Positions 34,847 to 43,588 of a stretch of DNA of 64,000 bases are shown piece by piece (the stretch's first letter is position 1; every line of letters starts with the position of its first letter). The notes under the pieces were generated by a model. That model made no database searches, had not been told where the DNA came from, and worked only from the letters and a program-made list of their open reading frames with translations. Source of the stretch: Robertmurraya_A mangrovi. Lineage in GTDB: Bacteria; Bacillota; Bacilli; Bacillales; Cytobacillaceae. The position numbers were made by a program, and so were the translations under genes. The stretch is from assembly GCF_034427655.1 (NCBI RefSeq), contig NZ_JAXOFX010000006.1:62001-126000 (forward strand), given 5' to 3'.

Positions 34847-36907
34847 ATGAATAATAAATTAAAAGCAATTCAATCCATTAATCATTATCACGGAACAGAA
34901 GTGTCGGATCCTTTTAGTTGGCTTGAAGATTCTAGTTCAGAGGAAACGAAACGATGGTTAGAGGAACAAACTGAGAGAACGAAGGAGTACTTCTCAACCC
35001 TATCTGATCAACAACCCATTAAGGACAGGCTAACCAAGCTATGGAATTACTCCAGATTTTCTCCTCCACAAAAACATGGAGACTATTACTACTTTACTAT
35101 GAACGAAGGATTGAAAAACCAAGATATTTTATACAGGACAAAGGATTTAAAGACCGAAACGTTCGAAACTGTCATTGATCCAAATTCATTTAGCAAGAAA
35201 GGAACAATAGCGTTAACAAAATTAGCATTTAATGCAGACGGCTCCTTATTAGCCTATGCAACATCACTCAATGGTAGTGACTCGGAAGAAATAAGAATTC
35301 TAGACTTACACACGGGGAAGGAATTTTATGAAGTAATAAAATGGTGCAAATTCACTTGCATTACTTGGGATGAAACAGGAAAAGGCTTTTATTACAATCG
35401 TTTTCCAGATCCAAAAACCGTTAATGTAGAAGATCAAAATAACTATAACAAGTTATATTGGCATCAAGTTGGAACGGAACAATCGGAAGATCCACTAATC
35501 TTTGAACGTCCTGATGTAAAAGAGTTAGCATTTGATTCATTCCTTACTGAAGATCGTCGCTATTTAATTATTAAAGGATGGAATGGTTCCGGGGTAAAAA
35601 ACCGACTGTATTACAAAGATTTACATAATGATAGTCCAATCATAAAACTATTAGATGACGAAGATGCCACTTACACATTCCTCAGCAACAAGGGCACATT
35701 ATTCTATATTTACACAAATGAAAATGCACCTATGGGAAAGGTGATTGCCATTGACATCAACGAGCCAAGCCGTAATAACTGGCAAGAGGTAATCCCTGAA
35801 AAAAGGGACGTTCTACAAGTAGCTCGTATCATCAATAATCAGCTTGTTTTATGTTACTTGCATCATGCCTACCACCAATTAGAACTATTCGATTTAGACG
35901 GTTCTTATATAAAAAACATCCCGCTTCCTGGAATGGGTTCGGTTATCATCAACGATTCCATTAATGAAGTGTTTGGAAATGTTAATAGTGCTGAATTGTT
36001 TATAAGTTACACCTCTTTTACTGAGCCAAACACCGTTTATCATTATGATTTTACCCTAGAGAAACTAACAAAGGTTTTCTCTCAAAAAAGTAAGAATAAT
36101 GTGGCTTCTCCATTTGAAACAAATCAAGTATTTTATACATCCAAAGACGGCACCAAAATACCCATGTTTATTACAGCAAATAAACATTTAAACAAAGAGA
36201 CTACTCATCCAGTGATCCTAACCGCTTACGGAGGGTTTAGTAGATGTAATTCGCCATTCCATTCCCCTTTTTATCAGAAGTGGTTAGAAGATGGTGGCAT
36301 GGTCGTACTTGCAAACATTAGAGGTGGCGGAGAATTTGGAGAAGAATGGCATAAGGCAGGCATGCGCGAAAACAAACAAAATGTATTCAACGATTTCATT
36401 GCTGCTGCTGAATGGTTAATTGAAAACAAGTACACAGAATCATCTAAACTTTCAATGTTAGGGATGAGCAATGGAGGCTTACTTGTATCCGCTTGTATGG
36501 TGCAGCGTCCTGAATTGTTTGGATCGGTCATATGTCAAGTCCCTCTAACAGACATGCTAAAATACCATACTTTCACAGTTGGTAGGTTCTGGATTTCTGA
36601 GTATGGAAGTGCTGAAGAAAATCCTGAAATGTTTCAATCACTATTGGCTTACTCTCCTTATCATAATGTAAAAACAGGAGTTTCCTACCCTCCTATTTTA
36701 ATTACGACAGCAGATACCGATGACCGGGTCGTTCCTGCTCATGCAATGAAATTTGCTGCAGCCTTGCAAGCTTCAGATAGTAAAAATCCAGTTATTTTAC
36801 GCATGGAGAAGGATGCGGGACATGGAGTAGGAAAACCGGTTAAAAAGCAGATTGATGAGTTCACTGATATTTATACTTTTCTATCTCATTTGCACTTAAG
36901 AAATTAA
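34847..36907 (+). CDS. Prolyl oligopeptidase (S9A family)
   Basis: About 686 residues, the usual length. An N-terminal piece (DPFSWLEDSSSEETKRWLEEQTERT) and a seven-bladed propeller precede the alpha/beta-hydrolase domain. The catalytic triad is Ser541 in GMSNGG, Asp625 in TADTDDRVVP and His659 in DAGHGVG. GGGAGAGGG precedes both TTG 34841 and ATG 34847; I use the ATG. No signal peptide is present, so it should cleave proline-containing peptides in the cytosol after import. The Opp/Dpp-type transporter follows directly, supporting a peptide-scavenging operon. Confidence 0.92.
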   Translation: MNNKLKAIQSINHYHGTEVSDPFSWLEDSSSEETKRWLEEQTERTKEYFSTLSDQQPIKDRLTKLWNYSRFSPPQKHGDYYYFTMNEGLKNQDILYRTKDLKTETFETVIDPNSFSKKGTIALTKLAFNADGSLLAYATSLNGSDSEEIRILDLHTGKEFYEVIKWCKFTCITWDETGKGFYYNRFPDPKTVNVEDQNNYNKLYWHQVGTEQSEDPLIFERPDVKELAFDSFLTEDRRYLIIKGWNGSGVKNRLYYKDLHNDSPIIKLLDDEDATYTFLSNKGTLFYIYTNENAPMGKVIAIDINEPSRNNWQEVIPEKRDVLQVARIINNQLVLCYLHHAYHQLELFDLDGSYIKNIPLPGMGSVIINDSINEVFGNVNSAELFISYTSFTEPNTVYHYDFTLEKLTKVFSQKSKNNVASPFETNQVFYTSKDGTKIPMFITANKHLNKETTHPVILTAYGGFSRCNSPFHSPFYQKWLEDGGMVVLANIRGGGEFGEEWHKAGMRENKQNVFNDFIAAAEWLIENKYTESSKLSMLGMSNGGLLVSACMVQRPELFGSVICQVPLTDMLKYHTFTVGRFWISEYGSAEENPEMFQSLLAYSPYHNVKTGVSYPPILITTADTDDRVVPAHAMKFAAALQASDSKNPVILRMEKDAGHGVGKPVKKQIDEFTDIYTFLSHLHLRN

Positions 36908-36990
36908 CACGGGAGGAGTAACGACCTCCTCTTCTATTCTAAATAAACGGGTTGAAGTTAAGGAAGATCATTGGGCTTGGAGGTAATCAC

Positions 36991-37959
36991 TTGTCTAAAT
37001 ATATCGGTAGACGAATTTTAACAGGAACCCTTATCATTTTTGTTTCTATATTCTTAAATTTCTCCATTATTCATTTGGCACCAGGAGATCCCATCTCTAT
37101 GCTGTCTGGCCAGGAAGCTCCCTCTCCTGAAATGATAGAAGCTTTACAGAAAAAATACGGATTAGATCAACCGATCATGGTACAGTTCTATTCCTATATT
37201 AAAACACTATTAAGTGGAGACCTTGGCGAATCGATATTAAGTAACGAACCTGTCACTAAAATTATCATTGATCGGTTAGCTGCAACGCTCTTTTTATGCC
37301 TCACTTCTGCCATACTCTCAGTGATTATTGGTAGTCTACTAGGAATCTATTGTGCAAGACGTATGGGTTCTAAAATTGATGTCACTTTAAATGGAATTTC
37401 TTATATCTTTGACTCCATGCCTACATTTTGGTTAGGAATGATGTTAATTTTACTATTCTCTTCATGGTTACCTATTTTCCCAACTGCGGGAATGACGAAT
37501 CTGCGTGAAGGTTATACAGGAGTGGCCTACCTTTTCGATGTCTTATACCATTCTATTTTACCAATGACTGCTCTCACTCTTATTAGTGTTCCGTATTATT
37601 TTAGAATCTCCCGTTCTTCTGTTATTCAAGTCATGTCAGAGGACTTTATTACTACTTTTAAAGCAGCTGGAATGAAAGAGAATCAAATTTTTAGAAAATA
37701 CGTGTTTAAAAATGCCATCTTACCTACTGTAACTGTTTTTGGTATTACTCTAGCGTTTATTGTTACAGGTGCAGCCATTATTGAAATTATCTTTTCTTGG
37801 CCAGGGATGGGTCAATTAATGTTAAATGCCATCATGAGGAGAGATTATCCTCTCTTAATGGGAATCTATCTAGTTCTTTCCATTTCAGTCGTAATCACCA
37901 TGATTATTGTAGATGTTGTATATGCTTTTATAGACCCGAGAATTCGATATAAAAAATGA
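36991..37959 (+). CDS. DppB/OppB-type peptide ABC permease
   Basis: About 322 residues from TTG 36991, which follows GGAGGTAATCAC; the frame open from 36952 has no ribosome site. There are six transmembrane helices, beginning with the typical YIGRRILTGTLIIFVSIFLNFSIIHLAPGDP. The EAA loop is TTFKAAGMKENQIFRKYVFKNAILP. It is the first subunit of the peptide importer, 83 nt after the oligopeptidase; a small GGAGG/CCTCC hairpin lies in that gap. Confidence 0.92.
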   Translation: MSKYIGRRILTGTLIIFVSIFLNFSIIHLAPGDPISMLSGQEAPSPEMIEALQKKYGLDQPIMVQFYSYIKTLLSGDLGESILSNEPVTKIIIDRLAATLFLCLTSAILSVIIGSLLGIYCARRMGSKIDVTLNGISYIFDSMPTFWLGMMLILLFSSWLPIFPTAGMTNLREGYTGVAYLFDVLYHSILPMTALTLISVPYYFRISRSSVIQVMSEDFITTFKAAGMKENQIFRKYVFKNAILPTVTVFGITLAFIVTGAAIIEIIFSWPGMGQLMLNAIMRRDYPLLMGIYLVLSISVVITMIIVDVVYAFIDPRIRYKK

Positions 37960-37968
37960 GGTGATTCT

Positions 37969-38826
37969 ATGCGGGATGAAAAGATGCTTATTAAGTTTAA
38001 AAGAAAACTAGAAATCATTAATGATATTCCTCAACTTAAATACGGATTGATTCTATTAGGGTTATTGTTAGTTATCGCGCTTTTTGCTCCAATTATCGCT
38101 CCTTATGATCCTTATGCATTAAGCAATGACACCGTGTCTCCACCTAGTAAAAGCCATTTACTAGGCACAGATGGTTTGGGTCACGATATGTTTAGCATGA
38201 TTGTATATGGAGCTCGGACTTCTTTAGTCATCGGCGTCATTGCTGCTCTTATTTCAGGTTTAATAGGAACAATTCTTGGTGGTATTGCAGGATTCTACGG
38301 TGGAAAAGCAGATCGATTTTTGAACGAGATTACGAATATCTTTTTCATAACTCCTACCTTCTTTTTAATCCTAATCATTGTTGCCTTATATGGTAGTAGC
38401 ATCATTAATGTCATATTGGTTATCGGACTCACCGTTTGGACGGGTAACGCACGGTTAATGAGAGCCCAGGCCATGTCCCTAAGAGAACGAACTTTTGTAA
38501 AAAGTGCATTTGCTATTGGAGAAAGTAAGAGACAAGTGTTATTTAAACATATTATTCCTAATGGGATCTTCCCTATCATTTCTAATACGACCATGAATAT
38601 CTCTGCTGCCATTCTTATTGAATCTGGCCTAAGTTTTCTTGGTTTAGGTGATCCAAATGTTATAAGTTGGGGGCAAATTGTAAGTGATGGTCGTTCCTAT
38701 TTAACTACTGCTTGGTGGATTTCTACTTTTTCAGGACTTTGTATCGTATTCACTGTGTTAGCCTTTTATCTTGTTGGTGATGGTCTCAATCGTGTTCTTA
38801 GCCCTAAACTTAGCAATCATTCATAG
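37969..38826 (+). CDS. DppC/OppC-type peptide ABC permease
   Basis: 285 residues. The N-terminal helix is followed by the OppC_N motif (LLVIALFAPIIAPYDPYALS) and HLLGTDGLGHDMFSMIVYGARTSL. The EAA loop reads KSAFAIGESKRQVLFKHIIPNGIFP. It pairs with the DppB-type permease. It begins 9 nt after its partner and ends 12 nt before the ATPase start. Confidence 0.92.
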   Translation: MRDEKMLIKFKRKLEIINDIPQLKYGLILLGLLLVIALFAPIIAPYDPYALSNDTVSPPSKSHLLGTDGLGHDMFSMIVYGARTSLVIGVIAALISGLIGTILGGIAGFYGGKADRFLNEITNIFFITPTFFLILIIVALYGSSIINVILVIGLTVWTGNARLMRAQAMSLRERTFVKSAFAIGESKRQVLFKHIIPNGIFPIISNTTMNISAAILIESGLSFLGLGDPNVISWGQIVSDGRSYLTTAWWISTFSGLCIVFTVLAFYLVGDGLNRVLSPKLSNHS

Positions 38827-38838
38827 GAGGTGGATAAA

Positions 38839-39810
38839 TTGCCCATTTTGCAAGTAAAAAACTTAAATGTTACTTATCAGACAAAAAACAAACAAATTAC
38901 CGCCGTAAACAAGGTGAATTTTTCTATCAATGAACAAGATTCAATTGGAATTGTTGGCGAGTCTGGTTCAGGGAAATCTACTTTAGCCATGGCTATTTTA
39001 CGACTACTTCCAAATCGAATCGCAACAGTGGAAGGAGAAGTTTATCTAAACGGAAAGGATTTTCTCAAACTGTCTGATGAGGAATTAACAAAAAAGAGAT
39101 GGAAAGAAATTGCCGTTGTATTCCAAAAGGCTATGAATGCTCTAAGTCCTGTTCATAAAATAGGATCTCAGATGGTAGATATTTTTCAAATTCATGATAA
39201 ACAACTATCTAAAAAAGAAATAAAAAATAGAATGATTGATTTATTAGAAATGGTTAATTTACCACCACGAGTCTATAATCTTTACCCTTTTGAATTGTCC
39301 GGCGGGATGCTTCAGCGGGTCTCGATTGCCATTAGCTTAATGCATAATCCAAAACTATTAATACTTGATGAAGCAACCACTGCCTTAGACGTAGTGACAC
39401 AGGGCCAAATACTAGAAAACATTATGGAGCTAGAAAAGAACTTCAATACCACTCGTATGATGATTACTCACGATATGTCCGTTGTGGCTTCTAGTTGTAA
39501 GAAAGTGGTAGTGATGTATGGAGGGCATATCCTCGAGTCAGGGTTAGTAAAAGATGTTCTAAAAAACCCAAAACATCCATATACAAAAGGATTACTAGAA
39601 TCATTGCCTTCCTTTACGGGTGAAAAAAATAATATTCGTGGAATTCCTGGTTCCCTACCAGACTTAAGTTCCCCTATGAAAGGCTGTGTTTTTGCGAATC
39701 GATGTGAACATGTCATGGACATATGCAGGGAAAAACTCCCTTCAGAAGTGGCTTTACCTGGTGAGCACAAAATATCTTGTCACCTTATAGGAGGTGAATT
39801 GGATGACTAA
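38839..39810 (+). CDS. OppD/DppD-type peptide ABC ATPase
   Basis: About 323 residues from TTG 38839 behind AGGAGGTGGATAAA; a GTG at 38830 overlaps that ribosome site. Walker A is GESGSGKST, the signature region is LSGGMLQRVSIAI, Walker B is LLILDEATTALD, and the switch His is in ITHD. The C-terminal oligopeptide-specific domain has a Cys cluster (GCVFANRC, MDICRE, KISCH) that binds an iron-sulfur cluster in several Opp/Dpp ATPases. The gene overlaps the next by 8 bp. Confidence 0.92.
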   Translation: MPILQVKNLNVTYQTKNKQITAVNKVNFSINEQDSIGIVGESGSGKSTLAMAILRLLPNRIATVEGEVYLNGKDFLKLSDEELTKKRWKEIAVVFQKAMNALSPVHKIGSQMVDIFQIHDKQLSKKEIKNRMIDLLEMVNLPPRVYNLYPFELSGGMLQRVSIAISLMHNPKLLILDEATTALDVVTQGQILENIMELEKNFNTTRMMITHDMSVVASSCKKVVVMYGGHILESGLVKDVLKNPKHPYTKGLLESLPSFTGEKNNIRGIPGSLPDLSSPMKGCVFANRCEHVMDICREKLPSEVALPGEHKISCHLIGGELDD

Positions 39811-40816
39811 CCAACTTACAAAAGCAATCGAAGTAAACAATGTTTATAAGCATTATAAGCAAAGAAATAATATGCTCTCTACCAAAAATAAAGCTGATAG
39901 AAATGCCCTTGTTAAATCAGTGGATGGTATAAGCTTCTCTCTGGAAAAAGGAGAAGTTCTAGGTATTATCGGTGAAAGCGGTTGTGGAAAGTCTACCCTA
40001 GGACGACTTTTAGTTAACCTAGAAAATACGACAAAAGGTACCATTAGCTTTAATGGAATATCTGCTCAAGAGCTTTACAAGAAAGATAGATTGAAATTTT
40101 ACCGCACTGCCCAAATCATTTTTCAAAACCCCTTTGATACCTTTGATCCGAGGTTCAACATCGCTAAGATTCTTACGGGGACCCTGAAGCTACACAATAT
40201 CGGGAAAAATCATGAAGAACGTTTGTCTATGTGTATTGATGTAATGGAAAAGGCAGGGTTGAGTCCAGCCAAAGACTTTTTATTTCGTTTCCCACATGAA
40301 CTATCAGGAGGACAGCTGCAACGAATATCTATACTACGTTCCATGCTGCTAGACCCATTATTTCTAGTTGCTGATGAACCCGTATCTATGCTAGATGTAT
40401 CCATACGTGCGGATATTATCAATCTACTAGTCAATCTTACTCGAAAACAAAACACTGCCTTAGTATTCATCAGCCATGATATTACCACTACTCGGTATAT
40501 TTCAGATCGAGTTGCGGTCATGTATCTTGGAAGAATCGTTGAAATGGGCTCAACGGATGATGTGTTACACAATCCACAACATCCTTATACGAGAGCATTA
40601 ATTTCCAATTTCACTAGAATTGATGATTCTTTTGAAAAACGAGAAGTAATTCCCATTAAAGGAGAGCCACCAACCCCTATTAATACAGGACCTGGATGTT
40701 ATTTTTATTCGAGATGCTTCCAAAGACGGGACTCATGTAAAACAGAGTATCCCGATTATATAGACGTTGGCAATGATCATTTAGTTAGTTGCCCTTATAT
40801 TCCGGAAAAGGAATAG
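39803..40816 (+). CDS. OppF/DppF-type peptide ABC ATPase
   Basis: About 337 residues from ATG 39803 behind AGGAGGTGAATTGG; a GTG three codons earlier sits on the ribosome site. Walker A is GESGCGKST, signature LSGGQLQRISIL, Walker B FLVADEPVSMLD. The C-terminal Cys motif is GCYFYSRC...RDSCK...VSCPY. It forms the heterodimeric motor with the OppD-type subunit. Confidence 0.92.
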   Translation: MTNQLTKAIEVNNVYKHYKQRNNMLSTKNKADRNALVKSVDGISFSLEKGEVLGIIGESGCGKSTLGRLLVNLENTTKGTISFNGISAQELYKKDRLKFYRTAQIIFQNPFDTFDPRFNIAKILTGTLKLHNIGKNHEERLSMCIDVMEKAGLSPAKDFLFRFPHELSGGQLQRISILRSMLLDPLFLVADEPVSMLDVSIRADIINLLVNLTRKQNTALVFISHDITTTRYISDRVAVMYLGRIVEMGSTDDVLHNPQHPYTRALISNFTRIDDSFEKREVIPIKGEPPTPINTGPGCYFYSRCFQRRDSCKTEYPDYIDVGNDHLVSCPYIPEKE

Positions 40817-40910
40817 AGCATTTTAGTAGTTCTATCATGCGGATTGTCTTCAGGAATGGGTAAACCACTCTATTTCTGAATAAATATAAAAAATTCAAGG
40901 AGGTTATTTT

Positions 40911-42497
40911 GTGAGAAAAGGCCTTTCCATGTTAATGATTGCATTTATTCTTTTAATGATTACAGGCTGTACGGGAACAAAAGAAACGGGTACGACGACA
41001 GACAAGGGTTCAAGTTCAGAACCTAAAAAAGGTGGCACATTCATTGTAAGTATTGATGAAAATGTTGATAATCTTAACCCAGATGCCAATGGAGGTCAAT
41101 CATTCTATCCAATGGCACAAAATATTTTTAGCCGCCTGATTAAAATTAATAATGAACAAAAAATCATTCCTGATCTAGCAAAGGATTGGGTAGTTTCAGA
41201 AGATGGGACTGAAATCACATTTAATTTAAATACGAATGTGAAATGGCATGATGGAAAAGACTTCTCTTGTAATGATGTAAAATGGACTCTAGACACCATT
41301 AAAGCTAATAATGGTTTCGCAGTTGGAAATTTAAAAAACATTAAAGAAGTAAGTTGCACTGATGCAAACACTACTGTGATTCAGTTAAATCATGCGGATG
41401 TAACATTTTTAGGGAATTTAGCTTGGTACGGTACTTTTATCTTACCGGAGCATGTTTATAGTGGAGACAACTGGGAAGCGGGTACGAGTATTGATCCAGT
41501 AGGTTCTGGTCCTTTCAAATTTGAAAAGTTTGATAACGGAAAAAGTATGACACTTGTAAGAAATGATGACTATTTTGGGCATGTTCCATATGTAGATAAG
41601 GTGATTTTCTCCATTATTCCTGATGAAAACACCATGATGCAAGCATTCCTGAATGGTGATGTTGATAGTTCAGAACTTCCTCCACCAACTGCTATGATTC
41701 AACAAATGAAAGATGATCCTTCTATCGTGGTGGATCCTAATCTCTTTCCGGCACGTTATTATATCGCCTTTAATTTTGCAGAAAAACCTTTCGATAACTT
41801 AAAGGCACGACAGGCTGTTGCCTACGCCTTAGATAATAATGATATTGTAAACAAAGCAATGAATGGTCTTGCCATTCCAGCAGAATACTTCTTATCACCT
41901 GTATATGACTGGGCTGTTACAGACGATTATAAAGTCACTGGATATGATCCTAAAAAAGCTGAAGACTTGCTGAAAGAAGCTGGTTATACGAAAAACAAAG
42001 ATGGATTTTATTTCGATGTTAGTTTTGACGTCTATGAATATAGCGCGTTTGTTGATGTAGCCAAAGTGGTTCAATATCAACTGAAACAAATTGGGATTAA
42101 TGTAAAGCTAAACGTTCTTGAATTCGCTGCTTGGAGTGAAAAAGTTCAGAAAAACAAGAACTTTAATATGGCCATCACGAACGGTTATCATGGTCCTGAT
42201 GTAGGCTCCATTGCCTTCCGTGTAGCTTCAGACGGTACAAACAATTTTTCAGGCTATCATAACTCAGATTTAGATAAACTATTATCAGAAGGTTCACAAC
42301 TATACGATGAGGAAACACGTGCTCCTCTGTATAAAGACGTTCAACGTATTTTATCAGAAGACTTACCGATATACCCGATTGCGGACGAAAATGGATTTTT
42401 ACCATATAAAAGTTACGTAAAAGGCCATCCGACTTCCGACGAAGCAATAGATTATACCGGTTTCAGTGAGTTCAATTATGTATGGCTTGATAATTAA
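40911..42497 (+). CDS. Peptide-binding lipoprotein (SBP family 5)
   Basis: 528 residues from GTG 40911, after AAGGAGG. A lipoprotein signal (MRKGLSMLMIAFILLMITGC, Cys20) precedes a Thr/Ser-rich linker and a family 5 solute-binding domain (NPDANGGQSFYPMAQNIFSRLI, PVGSGPFKFEKFDNGKSMTLVRNDDYFG). It delivers peptides to the four transport subunits encoded immediately upstream. It is the last gene of the operon and a terminator follows. Confidence 0.92.
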   Translation: MRKGLSMLMIAFILLMITGCTGTKETGTTTDKGSSSEPKKGGTFIVSIDENVDNLNPDANGGQSFYPMAQNIFSRLIKINNEQKIIPDLAKDWVVSEDGTEITFNLNTNVKWHDGKDFSCNDVKWTLDTIKANNGFAVGNLKNIKEVSCTDANTTVIQLNHADVTFLGNLAWYGTFILPEHVYSGDNWEAGTSIDPVGSGPFKFEKFDNGKSMTLVRNDDYFGHVPYVDKVIFSIIPDENTMMQAFLNGDVDSSELPPPTAMIQQMKDDPSIVVDPNLFPARYYIAFNFAEKPFDNLKARQAVAYALDNNDIVNKAMNGLAIPAEYFLSPVYDWAVTDDYKVTGYDPKKAEDLLKEAGYTKNKDGFYFDVSFDVYEYSAFVDVAKVVQYQLKQIGINVKLNVLEFAAWSEKVQKNKNFNMAITNGYHGPDVGSIAFRVASDGTNNFSGYHNSDLDKLLSEGSQLYDEETRAPLYKDVQRILSEDLPIYPIADENGFLPYKSYVKGHPTSDEAIDYTGFSEFNYVWLDN

Positions 42498-42510
42498 AGA
42501 ATGTTAATGT

Positions 42511-42547
42511 AAGTAGGTCCCGGGATAAAGCATAGGGACCTACTTTT
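42511..42547 (+). terminator. Terminator of the peptide operon
   Basis: AAGTAGGTCCC and GGGACCTACTT pair over 11 bp with a 13-nt loop, then TT. It lies 14 nt after the lipoprotein stop. Confidence 0.82.
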
Positions 42548-42575
42548 CACTTATATACATAGTCTCATGTGTAAA

Positions 42576-43286
42576 CTAACCATTTTTATATGTATTACGT
42601 ATGCTCCAATATATCTCTGTACTATCATCACAGTAAAAACCATCCAGATTACACGTTTGGATAATTCTATCTATCTTCTTTTTATCATCTGAACAAATCA
42701 TAGAAAAATGGCTATCCCAATGAGTGGTTATCAGTATTGAATGGTCATGTGTAAAGAGGTTATGGCTTGCCAATGTATCTTGGTTGATTAGATCATCTAT
42801 ATATTCTAACTTTCTTTCCGTACCAAATTCATCGCCTACCCAAATCCAATCATACTTTTCTCTTTTGATTGCTTCTAAAAGTTTATTTATTAAAATATCA
42901 GGCAAGTGACCTTCTGATGGAGGAACGAGACTGTACTTCTTACTCGCAATATCAATAATCTCCATTAATTTCTTATTCTCATACTTCTTCTTTAAGCCGA
43001 GTATACTCGTGCGAAGTCCAATATCCAACTCCTCATAACTTTTCATCCCACTTAGAGCTAAAAATTCTTTCCACGTTACCATTTCGCAATTTTTGATCAC
43101 CTGAAATTTGTCTGGATACGTTTCTGGAGTAAACAAATCTAAATCAATGGTCACTGGCTTAATAAATGGATGAAAGAAAATAAAGATTTCATTGAAGACC
43201 CCTTTATAAAATTCCTTTATCGGCTGGTCTTCATGGGCACAAACAGCATATCTATGAGGTTCTGGAAGTACTCTTTTTATTTCCAT
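42576..43286 (-). CDS. DUF2711-like protein
   Basis: 236 residues of unknown function. The N-terminus (VCAHEDQPIKEFYKGVFNEIFIFFHPFIKP) and the C-terminus (TCNLDGFYCDDSTEIYWSI) resemble the small Bacillus DUF2711 family as I remember it. It has no signal peptide or membrane helix and looks like a soluble globular protein rich in Trp, His and acidic residues (VGDEFGTERK, THDHSILITTHWDSHFS). It is alone on the minus strand between the peptide operon and the DHODH-like gene; the context gives no function. Confidence 0.6.
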   Translation of the reverse strand: MEIKRVLPEPHRYAVCAHEDQPIKEFYKGVFNEIFIFFHPFIKPVTIDLDLFTPETYPDKFQVIKNCEMVTWKEFLALSGMKSYEELDIGLRTSILGLKKKYENKKLMEIIDIASKKYSLVPPSEGHLPDILINKLLEAIKREKYDWIWVGDEFGTERKLEYIDDLINQDTLASHNLFTHDHSILITTHWDSHFSMICSDDKKKIDRIIQTCNLDGFYCDDSTEIYWSIRNTYKNG

Positions 43287-43588
43287 ATATCATACCCCTT
43301 TCATTTTCGTTTACCATTCTAAAAAAGTACTGCCTTGCTTTTTTAATCGATTCTCCCTTTTTAACTCGTAACATCAAGAGGACTAAGTGACTCTGCATAA
43401 AAGGACCATATTCATTGAAAATCTCTTATCAACTCTTTTTATTTTATTTTACCATATTTTTGAAATTGCATTTATTACTTAAAGCTCCTTACAATTTAGA
43501 GACTAGAATATACTGAATGGGCAAGCACCATCCCGCTTCCGTCTCCTTTCATGCTAAAATAAAGAAAAATAGACAGGAGGAACTCTTC

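Noticed and set aside
36913..36932. GGAGG/CCTCC hairpin between oligopeptidase and permease genes
   Set aside because: Only a 5-bp stem made from ribosome-site-like sequence, with no U-tract; it cannot be called a terminator.
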